A stretch of DNA of 64,000 nucleotides, from positions 22,214,443-22,278,442 of the forward strand of contig NC_052352.1 in the NCBI RefSeq assembly GCF_009727055.1, read 5' to 3'. The DNA is from Benincasa hispida. Lineage: Eukaryota; Streptophyta; Magnoliopsida; Cucurbitales; Cucurbitaceae. Numbering within the stretch: position 1 is the first letter of the stretch; each line of letters begins with the position of its first letter. Shown piece by piece: positions 36,632 through 47,475 of the stretch. A program made the translations under genes and the position numbers. The notes under the pieces are model-generated. The model saw nothing but the letters and a program-made list of their open reading frames with translations. It had not been told where the DNA came from and did not search any database.

Positions 36632-39139
36632 CTGAAAAAAACCTAACAAACTTAATAAGTCTATGCATTACCACTTTTAACACCAATTTTAGTTTTAGCA
36701 AAATAGTTCCTATGTACCCTAAGTTAAAAGACATCTATTTTGCAATGATGCCCCAGCGAGGCAGGACAAAAGTCACTGATGGGGTGATCAAGTGCCCTTT
36801 CACTAGGATGAGACATTTTCAACCATTAGACAGAAAGAACTCTTGTAATTGACTCTAACAGTCACCATTTCTCGATCCAGAATTTTTGACCTTTAACAAT
36901 TCCATGTAAGTGTAACCCCCCATTTTAGGCCTTAGAGTCCTGCCCTAATGCGCCCACCGTAGGGAAAAAGCAGATTAGGACAAGAGACTAAAGCGACCTT
37001 ATCCTATACAGGAGATCAGATAAAGAGTCATGCAAAACTATCATCCTCTAGGGGGACACTCCCAGGGTGCATTGAGGTGATGCACAAAACGTTATCCAAC
37101 CTAATGAAAGAGACCATGGGATATGTTGTCACACGTTTCGCTCCCACTTACTATGAACATTATCTCCATTCACCTTGGTATTGACTTACCCAAACACCAT
37201 CCTTTAGGGGGACACTCCCAGGGTGCCTCGAGGTCGAGGATAGATCTAACGGTGTGAACATTAAGGAGAAGCGTGAAGAGGTTTAAGTGAAGTATCATAT
37301 ACCCTAAGTACCTCCCACTGAATGTTCTACATAAGGATTCATGAACTTAGACAATCTGGCTACTGATTTTATCTAAGTTTGAGTTTATTTGCTAAACAAC
37401 AACTCTTGTCTTTGATAGTTAAACAATTTTGAATCAAGTCCCATTAAACACTTAAACGGACTATCATCAAATTTGCATGCATACAACAAATCTATCTGAA
37501 TGCTCCATTTCCGTCAGCTTAAGTATCCCAGCCTAGACAGAAATCGACTTAGACAAAAGGTCCCTTATAGATAGATCTGGTACATATTTAATCTTTTATT
37601 AGTCAATTTAATCCTATTAAATTGATTAAAAGATTAAACTTAGGTTTCTAATCTCATTAGAACCGTGATCTTATGTCTATCTCCATCAAATTTTAAAACT
37701 CTTTTAAAACACGATTCAAGCCTAAGTTTGCATGTATGTCTTTCTTATTGATTTTAGTTCTAATTTTCATTATAACTCTTATAAAAGGAAACAACCAAAA
37801 TCATCCACATTGCTAAGCTAGACTAGGTATTTATAACTCTAATAAATTTGACCTATGTGTCATGCTTCATGCAATGTCCATTCATTACTATATATAACTC
37901 TTATATACAAGGTAATGAACTAAGCATACATGCTTCCATACACCCTTATACTATAACATTTATAATATAAAGATGATGCATGAATATACTTAATGTAAAC
38001 ATAAATATAACTCTTATATTATATGATGCATGAGCATGCTCTTAAGTAATTTAATCATGCAAACTACCATATTATAACTCTTATAATATATAGATGATGC
38101 ATGATCAATGCATAACCTATGATGGGATTTAAAACTATATGGCATACTATATGACATATAATTAAAACATACATCTCATATACATTCACAAAAATTAATG
38201 GACAAGGATGCTTAGTCTAAAAAACCAGAAATTAAATCTATCTATTACATTAACCCATTGAGTAAATCAATTCAAAAAGTGAACCGGGTTTTGATCTGCT
38301 CGGGTGAAGCGTTCTTTGTGGTTGTTTAGCAAAAATGGTCACGATCGTGTAGCAATGATCGAGTACCTTTTACTATACGATAAAGCATGAAGGCCACTTG
38401 ATTGTGCAACACACCAAGTTTAAACATAAGTCTAAACGATTGTGTAGACGACTACTATGCTATGAATCATGATCGTCTAGACGATCGACGAACAAGAGCT
38501 AAGTAACATTTACCAAGTGATCGTGTAGTCAGTGACTATACGATGAAGCATGCTGGCCTACACGATCGTTTAGTGCGCACACGTCTACCTTGCAATGAGT
38601 ATCCCATACTCATCGATCGTTTACCCCCATCATTTACACGATCAGACTAACTCTTGGTCCTTTTCTTCCTTGAAGTAATTTGCATCTCTATGCCTTAAAG
38701 CTTCATCACGAGCGACTCGAACAAACTCAAACTCTTTGAATTACGGACTCGATAGTAGTTAATATGCCTAAAAAAGACAGGGGCCCTTACAATTAACTTT
38801 TAAATGTAAAAGAAAGTAATAACCAGAGGCAATCATCCCAGAAACTCCATTAATCCACATCCATAAACACATTTAACACTTAAACAGAATGTTGACATGC
38901 TTAAAACCCACCAAGAATGTAAATGCAATTCAATACAACAATGGGTTTGGAATATCAGAACCTGGCACTCATACCAATTGAAGGAAATCTAATTAGAGAT
39001 CTCCATGAGCGGAAACAAGATCTTTCCAAGTCCATTGTGAAAGAATAAAGACATTCACAAACATACAGAACAATTATGCATCTTAGAACAAATTACAACA
39101 TGCTTTCTTAAGCAAATACAAAAGGAATGAGAGACATAC
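36632..39139 (-). other. Predicted leader intron of the copia element
   Basis: Minus strand: donor AAAG/GTATGT (exon ends 39140, GT at 39139-39138) inside the 5' LTR; acceptor of seven T then CAG ending at 36632, nine bases before the gag ATG. The span of 2508 bp would contain the LTR tail, the PBS and the non-coding leader with its ATCGTTTAG-like motifs. Splicing is inferred from sites alone. The donor is conserved in most A and B LTRs of the window. Confidence 0.5.
38965..38977 (-). other. Primer-binding site of the minus copia (tRNA-Met type)
   Basis: Minus strand TTGGTATGAGTGCC followed by AGGTTCTGATATT, close to the initiator tRNA-Met complement TGGTATCAGAGCC with small changes. It lies one base from the LTR end at 38979. 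Confidence 0.75.
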
Positions 39140-40857
39140 CTTTAAAGAACACTTCTTCTGTAAATCCCCCGCTCTCGTGAAGAATTCGACAACAATCTCT
39201 CACTATCGTTCAGATCGCCTAGCCAATCGTCTAGAAATCACAAACTATCTGATCCACGCATAGCAACCGCTCGACACAAGCACTCAACAACCTTGGTATT
39301 CTCGGAGTGAGAATCCAGGAGGTGTGGACTGTGTGAATTTGGTATAGGGATGGAGGAAGGAAATGATCGAACTACACGATCAAGCAAGTGGGAGAAGGTT
39401 CTATCTATCTCATAGACCAAGAATGCTTGATCGTTTAGTAAAACTTGCTAGCACATGATCGTTTAGTAAATCTCGCTAGATTGTTTACATGATCATTTGG
39501 TAAATCTCGCGCTGTCGCTTGGTCTCTCGTGAGGGCTATCATGTATTCTCTCGTGAGTAAACGATAAGTCATTCACCAAATGAAGCGATCTTTAACAAAA
39601 TGAAAACACTTTCATTTATCCTTCAGTTATTCAAAACTAAAAATAACCTCCCACCTTCACGGTTAATGGAGAAAAACCCAATTATCATATAATTTTTTAA
39701 TTATAAATAAATATAATAACTAATTTATCATATTATATTTATACTTTATAGTTTTAATATCACAACATATGTAATATTTAAACCATAGTTCTTTTTCTCC
39801 TTTATGTAATATCAATCATATTTATATCAAATTCCTCCAATTAATGTATCTCATACATAAATTCAATTATATCACATATAATTGAACCAATTTAATTGTA
39901 TCATATAATCAAATTCCCTCTTGTTAATTTGAACACTTCAAACTAACCCAAAAACTAATTCTTAACTTGAATCTATTGAAGTTCTAATGATACGTGAATA
40001 ACTAAGTAAACTCTTTATTCACGAAATCCACCATCTGTTAACTGTCGAGCACTCCACTAAAGACCGACAGTTACGGGCACTCCACAAAAAACCGACAGTT
40101 GCACTCTTCTCACTACAGATATATTTCTGTGTCTATTGGATATAACCAATCAACAGTACAATAACCCTTCATAGATCGCTCGTAAGCACAGCTGGGCCAA
40201 TTTAATGTTTTGCCCTTTTAGTTACATCTATCTCCTTAAGTACCACTGATTCCTCAAATGAACAATACATCATAGTTCAACTATGAGTGAACACTTTTCG
40301 GGTCATGAGAAAGTGTGTGGCGCCACATTGTTCAATCTCTAGAATCAACCCTTAAGGGAGAAATCTATCTACTTACCCCTATGGTCATCTTAGTGAAATG
40401 AAAGTCTCTGTCATGAACGACATTATATAACGAGACAAAACATTTCGTGGTCCAGTCTTATACAAACTCCTTTGTATAGGACACATTTGCTCGCATGTCT
40501 TCACATGAATGATCAGAATCAGACCATCTGTAGCACTTTACAACACTTGTAACATCTATAAAGCGGGTCGTATCCTAATGTCACGAGGATAAGGTTTCCC
40601 TCCTTATCCATATACGACAAACCATTTAGGTTATCACTTAAGGCATGATCCACTAGTATGTCTCCACATATATGCTTAAGTTACAGCGATAACCAGGGAT
40701 CTTAGTTTATAGGTTTGTGGTTAATGCAACTAAAATATCTCATATTTCATAAACAACAGTGAAGAAAATATCCCATATTATTACATTACAAGCGTTTGTT
40801 CACATAGGTGTTTACAAACTACAGGACCCTACGAGATTTAGGATATCAACCCCAACA
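38979..40857 (-). mobile_element. LTR shared by two copia copies (5' LTR of the minus copia)
   Basis: A 1879-bp family A LTR, start TGTTGGGGTTGATATCC at 40857, end beside the PBS. Unusually, its outer side (40858 on) is also a polypurine tract (reverse complement AAGTGGGAGAT) with copia 3' internal sequence, so it acts both as a 5' LTR and as the 3' LTR of a second, mostly deleted copy. Confidence 0.85.
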
Positions 40858-41252
40858 ATCTCCCACTTGTCCTAAAGCGAGTAGGTGTACAAGATAAAAA
40901 ACAAGTACAAAAGAATAAACTAGGGCACTAAGTCCCAGTACAAAATCTCTCACTTGTCATAGTCCAGTCGCAGAATGTCCCGTAGACCCATGCTCTGAAG
41001 GTGACCCTAAAAAACTGTAGTCGTGGGAGCCTTCATAAACGGGTTAGCAATGTTGTGTTCTGATGCAATCTTCGTGACTATCACGTCCCTCGATGCACAA
41101 TCTCATGGATGAGATGATACCTCCGCTCTATATGTTTGTTGCACTTATGACTCCTAGGCTCCCTAGAGTTCGTCACAGCACCACTATTATCACAATAAAG
41201 GGTGATGGGCTTAGACATATCTTGAACAACATCCAAATCAGTCAGGAACTTC
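40858..41252 (-). pseudogene. Second copia copy: RNase H tail only
   Basis: The 3' end of a second minus-strand family A copia. It shows KFLTDLDVVQDMSKPITLYCDNSGAVTNSREP (41160-41260 region), RRYHLIHEIVHRG, and EHNIANPF-like sequence near 41040, then a polypurine tract at 40858. All upstream coding is missing: at 41253 the frame joins directly to the first 39 bases of an LTR. This is a remnant of unequal recombination plus deletion. Confidence 0.8.
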
Positions 41253-41291
41253 CTACAGGACCCTACGAGATTTAGGGCATCAACCCTAACA
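41253..41291 (-). mobile_element. 39-bp LTR stub
   Basis: Only the first bases of a family A LTR remain (minus strand TGTTAGGGTTGATGCCC.. to ..CCTGTA). It is followed outside by CCTCT (41292-41296), matching CATCT at 27460-27464 with one change. It marks the true right end of the composite copia insertion. Confidence 0.75.
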
Positions 41292-42217
41292 CCTCTATCC
41301 ATGCACACACGCACACACTAATTTACTGCATGCAAGCTAGCTATTGCCTCATTTTTTTTTTTAATCTTTTATTGCTTTATCTTTTTTTTTAGAATTACAT
41401 CTAATTTGCTTTTCTTTCTTTTCTCTCTCCCTTCTTTTTTTTATACACAATAGGCCCTATTTTATCCACTTTGTCTAGTTTTGCTCTAAAACAAGTAAGG
41501 TTACTCCTAAGTCAAAAGTGGACATTTCGGTTTGACAACAGGAATACAAACTAGATAAACCAATTCTAAGCATGCAAGACTTTAATTTCATAAAACAATG
41601 ACTTAAAAATGCATGAGAGACAAGAAATTTTACTAAATATTGGGTTAAAAATCATGATCATACTTTCTTAATGTTCTTTCATGAAAATTTTATTACAAGA
41701 AGAGTGTGTCATAAACCATCATAATAACAATAGAGCAACAGAGCAAACAAGGCAATCAAAGCACACGTAGTATAGTCTAAGCACAATGCTCAAGGACCCC
41801 AAGCTAAAATAAAAGCTACCCAACAGGTACCCCAATCCCAACTTTAAAACGATACATTGTCCCTAAAGTATCTCAAGTAAAGCACAAAAATGAAAAGAAC
41901 AAGGAAACAGAAAACCTCCCCTAAAAAGATAGTCACATACGAGATGGTGGTTGGGATACCGCTCTCTTTGTCTTGGCCACTTTTTGTTGAAGCTTTGGAG
42001 AGGCCTACAGAAAAAAGAGAAATAAAAGAAAAACAAAAGCAAAAGAAACCTACAAAACAAAAAAGAAGTTAGCAAAAACTAAAAGAAAGAAAAACCACAA
42101 ACTACAAAAATAACAAAAAAGAAAATAAAGAAAGGAAAAGAAAAATACTACCGAGGGCACGAGAAGGAAGGCTAGCCTTAATCTCCATACGCTTCGCTCA
42201 ACGAGCAGTCTACTGAC
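41292..42217 (-). other. Gypsy C internal, non-coding
   Basis: Continuation of gypsy C after the nested copia. It has CA-rich and T-rich tracts (41300-41440), an A-rich purine stretch (42000-42150), and no pol motif. A two-frame open stretch at 41863-42075 is low-complexity and judged meaningless. Confidence 0.45.
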
Positions 42218-43190
42218 TCATCTTAGGGACTCGGTAGCCACCCTAAGGGCTTCCGAAGACATCCTCAAAGGTTGCTCCCCCAAAGACTCATCCACTACTG
42301 GCACATCATATTGATCTTGGGGATCAGCACGGGGAAGCTCTTTTACTGTGGGAATATCCTCGTCATCCCCATTGTCCTCGTCCTCTTGATTTACTCTATG
42401 CCCATGAAAGACGGCTGCTAATGACCTACCGATGAGCGCTCGATGCCCTATCCTCTCCTTATCATTAAGGATCTCCATGCCGAACCCCAGTACAGCTCGG
42501 TAATCAAGCTCGGGTGCTCTAAGCTACATGTGGTGGAACAACGCCTACATTGACAGATCAAGGCCCTAATGACTCGTCCTGCATTAATGGACATCCCCTG
42601 AATTAGACAGTATAAGAGTTCGGCTCGGTCTTTGGTGGCGTTAGTGGCATAGCATTGGAATCAATTTGGAACATACAAATGCAAGCCAGATCTGACCAGA
42701 GACGAACATATCTATCCCCTTAAACCTGACTGCAACACCTCTCAACCTAGCCCACTCTACTCTAGGACCACACAAAGTCTCAATAACCTCTTGCTCTGGG
42801 AACTGTTGGGAGCAGAATCTGCTATATTCATCAATAAAGTCCATCAACCCATATACCTTATTGATCCGAACGGACGAGAAAGAAACTCTAATGAATCTAA
42901 CTAACGAGAAATCCCTATTCTCATCAATATTAGCATAAAACTCCCTAATTATGGGAAAAACCGTCTCGCTAGGATGGTTAGCCAAGGCTTCCCAACCTCT
43001 TTACTATATCTCAACAGAGATATGTGGGCAGAAATCAACCTCTAAGAATGAGGCTCTCTTAGGGATGAGGTTCCTAGAGGAAACCACATAATGGTATCTA
43101 TCCAAAGGCTCTTGAGAGCTAAACTTAGGGTCACATCCACCTTGACTAGAACTAATGTCACTCCTTCTTTTTTCTCTCCTAGGATCCATG
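42218..43190 (-). pseudogene. Gypsy C gag-like protein
   Basis: The minus-strand frame starts MDPRREKRRSDISSSQGG (43189) and continues SLRE/DRYHYVVSSRNLIPKR.. to two stops near 43000. It resumes WEALANHPSETVFPIIREFYAN (42940-43000), VRINKVYGLMDFIDEYSRF, VEWARLRGVAVRFKG, then a frameshift near 42640. Next come NATKDRAELLYCLIQGMSIN and HPSLITELYWGSAW, and an acidic tail DEDNGDDEDIPTV near 42360. The layout fits the 'putative plant transposon protein' domain carried in gag of Tat/Ogre-like and related elements (iREFYAN, ..R..lly.l..g..in.g). No protease or RT follows, so C looks gag-only. Role: particle protein, inferred. Confidence 0.6.
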
Positions 43191-43783
43191 AAAGTTTGTC
43201 TAATTGAAAAAGCTTACAAAAATTGGGTTCTAACCTAAGCAAAATCCAAAAAAATCCAAAAAAATCAACCTATCCTACACAAAATATATAGAAACTAAGA
43301 TAAATTTCACTTGCACACAGAAAAATCCCAACATTTTATTCCAATTTCCCATAAATATAATCAACTAGATTTTAAACACGAGTCAAATTAAGCCTAAATT
43401 CCACACAATCTATGAGATTTTCAACATATTCAACAAATATTCAGAAGAAATACGCAATTGAAGGCTCAAAATTTACCTCAAGCGAATAAATTCCAAAGAT
43501 TACACAAGAAAATGCCCTAGAATTTGATATGGGTATGGAACCTACAAATTGAAGGACGAAAAGGGGAGAAAACTTAAAGAATCGATCAAATTCAAGGGAA
43601 ATCCGCAAGGAAATTGTGTTTCTGGGTGAAGAATGGTGAAGGAATGGGAGGAAATTGAGAGAAAACGGTCGAAAATTGGAAGAAGAAGGTGAAAAGATGA
43701 CACTTCAACATTGTAGAATTGCATTTTTCACAGCGTTGCAACGCTAGAATCGCAGCGTCACGATGCTGTGCCCTAATTAAGTC
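43191..43783 (-). other. Gypsy C 5' leader remnant
   Basis: Upstream of the C gag-like frame. It has pyrimidine-rich minus-strand sequence (43540-43700) and a perfect palindrome AGCGTTGCAACGCT (43733-43746) like motifs in the C LTR. No PBS or LTR end could be placed. The element is truncated at about 43783, where the F LTR resumes. Confidence 0.4.
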
Positions 43784-43987
43784 TACTCGAACTTGATCCA
43801 CTCTTACGTCTCCACATAAAGTTCAAGTTTTCATGTAGTAGCCATGGATCTTAGTTTATTGGATTTAGTCAAGTGCAATTTACATATTCAACAATAATTT
43901 GATTGAATAACTGACAATAATATCTTTATTATAAATAGACTATGTTTAGAATTACAAACAATGAGATTTAGGACATATAACCCAATA
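43784..43987 (-). mobile_element. 3' LTR of element F, proximal piece
   Basis: The B-like LTR beginning: minus strand TTATTGGGTTATATGTCC at 43987 (TGTTGGG expected). A polypurine tract lies outside (reverse complement CCAAGTGGGAGTT, 43988-44000). It is the counterpart of 24816-25519. The middle of the LTR is missing at the gypsy C insertion. Confidence 0.65.
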
Positions 43988-44100
43988 AACTCCCACTTGG
44001 ACTAAAACTCTAACGGATTTACACATATACAAATATATACATTGTTGAGTAATGAGAGAATAAATAAAAGAAATTAGGGCATCAGATACCCAATAAAATA
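43988..44100 (-). other. Element F 3' internal remnant
   Basis: About 110 bp of the non-coding 3' region of F, aligned in order with 11607-11720 of element B (ggactaaaactct.., agggcatc..ataccca). It ends where the gypsy E LTR resumes at 44101. F therefore lacks its 5' LTR and all coding. Confidence 0.55.
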
Positions 44101-45977
44101 AACATGAGAAAGAATGAGTATAAAACACTCAATAAGTAACCCCACTACCAGGGTCAGCCTAAGCATCTATGTCCTTTAGATGTCACTCTCTAGTGGGACG
44201 TGCATAAGCCTCTACTTTCTATGGGATGGCTAACTAGTGGATAGTTGAACCTATCCTACCATAGTGAGATGTACTAAAAAACTTCTGGTGAATTCTAGAA
44301 GAAACACAAACCTTTGGTGAAATCCTGAAGGAGATCACCACCTTTGGTGAATCCTGAAGAAAACACAAACCTCTGGTGAATCCTGAAGGAAACACAAATC
44401 TCTAGTGAAATCCTGAAGGAGATCATGACCTTTGATGGATCCCGAAGGAAACACAAACCTCTGGTAAAATCCTGAAGGAGATCACCACCTCTGGTGGGTA
44501 TCTAATTATGGGCAGGAGTACCTATCACTATCACAAACATATCATGCATAAAAAACATAGCCCTACAAATATGCAAATACATAACATCATGCTCAATGAT
44601 TGTCTATCAAATCATAATAAAAAAAAATAGTTTAGTTCATGCTAGCACTCGTAACATGCTTCAAAACGTAATCAAAATCAGCTTATTTATCCTCATGCAT
44701 CTCAATACAAGCAGTCTTAGAATCCTCAAAATTAATTTTAAATTTATCGCCTGTCACGTAGGGTTCCAGTACTAAGATTATTTATTCTCTTCCTTGCCTA
44801 AAACAAATCTTGAACTGAGTCTATAGTAAAAACCAAAATTTAACTCCAATCCTAAGAATATAACCCAAATCATAAACTCACACCAATACATCCAAAACAC
44901 TTACCCGAAGTCTTTGCTCAAATTGAAACTACACTCGAGCTTCGAACACGAAATTCAATGTAGATACAAGCCAAATTGAGAGGTCTCAACCCAAATCTAA
45001 AACTCTACCAATAGTTAAATTCACGCCAAACCAAATGGGTATTACAAAATTAATGAGAATTCAAACTAAACTCACCAATTGTTCATAATTCTTGTTGGAT
45101 AGTGATTCACACTGCCCAAATCTTCCAATCTGAAATCCAAAATCCAATGGGTTTTAACAATTTGGAACCAAACGTTATTGGGTATAAAGGATGCCTCTAA
45201 AATACCTTTCCAATAACCACAACTCATACAACAAGAGACAAGCAATGGATACCGATGGTGAAACGACTGAGAGCACGACTGGCAGCGACGGAGATGAGAT
45301 ATGATGATGCAAGCAGACGATTGAGAGAATGAAGAACGTTGCGACTGGGAACTAGCGAATGACGGCTGGAGACTAGTGAATGATGACTGGTGACTAGCAA
45401 ACAACACGAATGGACTCTGACGACAGCGCGAATGGACGGTGGTTGAAGACCTATGACTTGAGCTTACTAAATTTGTCATTGACAGGTCTGAAGTAAAGAG
45501 GGAGAGACGAGCAGTGGACCTACAAGACTGGACGAGCCCATGCAAGTGACAACAGCCATGGCAGTCGTCGGACTGGCGCGAACGAATGAGAGCACGCAAG
45601 CGGCAACGACGGTTAGCTCCCCACGACTGGAGGCTAGCGGCTAGGGTCTCCCTTGTGTAGAGAAGAAACGATGGAGGGGGTCTTGCTTGCGACACACTGA
45701 AGAGGGAGAGATTTGAATAATTCCTTTTTTTTTAATAACCTTAACTTAATTCCAACTATATATGTATATATATATATATATATATATGTACACAAGAACT
45801 CCTTTCCTTCTCCTTTTCCAAATTTCAAAATCCAAATTCTTTTTTTATTTTAAATTCCAAATCTTTTTTGGAAAATATATTTAATTCATTTATTTCCAAA
45901 ATTCCCAAATTAAATTAAAATTTAAATAAATTCAAATTCTCCTTTACATAAAACTTAAATTCCAAAATTCTTCCCTG

Positions 45978-46018
<41 letters not shown>

Positions 46019-46131
46019 AATTGTATTTTCCTTTCACAATAATTCAATTCAACCTCAAAATTTAAAATAATTCTAAAATATTACAACAAAAAATTGAATT
46101 TAAATTACATAAAAAAAATTGGGATGCCACA
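44101..46131 (-). mobile_element. 3' LTR of gypsy E, main piece
   Basis: The minus-strand LTR starts TGTGGCATCCC at 46131, with a polypurine tract (TTTCTTGAAGAGGTAAGAA, minus strand) at 46132-46150. It aligns along its length with 58164-60118; a sampled stretch (45121-45245 against 59111-59235) differs at about one base in ten. It carries a 29/30-bp tandem repeat block (44282-44500), an (AT)n tract near 45765-45790 and A36 at 45981-46016. Confidence 0.85.
44282..44500. repeat. Alternating 29/30-bp tandem repeat (E LTR)
   Basis: About seven to eight units alternate between a ..GGAAACACAAAC type and a ..GGAGATCACCAC type after a shared CTCTGGTGAA(A)TCCTGAA core, making a roughly 59-bp dimer. 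The same block is in the other E LTR at about 58220-58450, so it predates insertion of E. Confidence 0.8.
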
Positions 46132-47470
46132 TTCTTACCTCTTCAAGAAATTTTCGTCCTCGAAAGTTTATTCTTGAAAAAACTCTAGATACTGGGCTCT
46201 CATCTCATCCTCCCGTCCCACGTACGTCCTCGAACTGGTAATTCCGCCATAGAACTTTCACTAGTGCTATCTGCTTGTTGCGTAAAGTCTTCACCTCCCT
46301 GGCAATTATTCAAACAAGCTTCTCCTCATGACTCAAATTCTCATTCATCTGTAAAGGTTTAAAGTCCATCACATGGGACAAATCTATCACGTGCTTCCAC
46401 AACATAGATACATGAAAACATTGAACTAAAGAGAGGGATAGTGGCAACAGCAAGCGACAAGCCACAGGGCCAATTCGCTCCAAGACCTCGAAAGGCCCAA
46501 TAAATCATGGACTTAGCTTCCCCTTTCTTCCAAACCTCAAAACTCCTTTCATAGGTGCCACTTTTAAGAACACTTTGTCACGAATTTCAAACTCTAGGTC
46601 TTTATGCCTAACATCGGTGTAATTTTCTGTCTGCTCTAAGTTGTTTGCATACGTACCCTAATCTTCTGTATTGCCTAATTCGTGGTTTGTACTATCTCGG
46701 GTTCTAGAAACTTTCGTTCACGTACCTCATCCCAACATACAAGATACCTACAACTCTTCCCATATAGGGCCTCAAATAACGACATGCTAATGGTAGCCTG
46801 ATAACTGTTATTATATGCTAACTCCATCAAATGCAGGTGAGAGTCCAAACTCCCTGAAAACTCTAATGCACAAGCGTGCACCATATCCTTCAATGTCTAG
46901 TTTAAATGTTTTCTCTGACCATCAGTCTGTGGATGAAAAACTGTACTAAAATTCAATCGAGTACCCAATGCTGACGAGAGACTCTTCAAAAAACTAGATG
47001 TAAAATGAGGGACTCTGTCTGACACAATGGACACAGGTACTCCATGCAATCCAACCATCTCTTTCATGTATATCTATGCCCACTTATTCATCAAAAAGGT
47101 AGACTTCCCTGGAATAAAAATGTACTAGCTTAGTGAGCCTGTCTACTATTACCCAAATTATAGTAAACTTAAGGGCTGCAACACGCCACGATGAAGTCCA
47201 TAGACACATTCTCTCATTTCCATTCTGGGATACTTAAGGGCTGCAACATGCCTGCTGGCTTCTACCTCAAGGCTTTCACTTGCTGACATACTAAGCACTT
47301 ACTGACGAATCCTACTATCTCTCTTTTCATGTCGTTCCACTAGTAACAACGCTTCAAGTCCTAATACATCTTGGTACTACTAGGATGTATTTAAAATGGG
47401 AACTATAAGCTTCCAACAACAAATTATCTTAAAGTCACTGTCCGCTGGTATGCATAAGTGTCCCAGATAA
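46132..47470 (-). pseudogene. Gypsy E integrase C-terminus and chromodomain
   Basis: Minus-strand pol end of a chromovirus. From right: CIPADSDFK..HPSSTKMYQDLKRCYWW (47330-47450), KREIVGFVSKCLVCQQVKA (zinc-binding region), MDFIVACC-like core start (47170-47200), HACALEFSGSLDSHLHLMELAYNNSYQ (46770-46870), ALYGKSCRYLVCWDEV. Then VFLKVAPMKGVLRFGRKGKLSP (46500-46570), GPVACRLLLP, and a chromodomain-like LRNKQIALVKVLWRN (46230-46290). Stops and frameshifts are frequent. The chromodomain end is typical of Tekay/Del-like plant gypsy elements and is thought to guide integration into heterochromatin. Confidence 0.75.
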
Positions 47471-47475
47471 AGAAC

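Noticed and set aside
27465..40857. Possible intact, active copia element
   Set aside because: Gag, protease-integrase, RT and RNase H all carry frameshifts or stops, and two solo LTRs are inserted in it.
41863..42075. Overlapping open frames on both strands (Lys-rich / Phe-rich)
   Set aside because: Purine-rich low-complexity DNA; both frames are composition artefacts.
24811..44100. AAATA repeat at both ends of element F as a firm TSD
   Set aside because: Both sites are A-rich, and the right end of F is internal sequence, not an LTR terminus, so a chance match is likely.
45072..45695. Longest open frame in the window (207 codons, minus strand, Ser/Arg/Cys-rich)
   Set aside because: It lies wholly inside the 3' LTR of gypsy E. 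The homologous stretch of the other LTR (about 59050-59690) does not keep it open. Composition is not that of a known protein.
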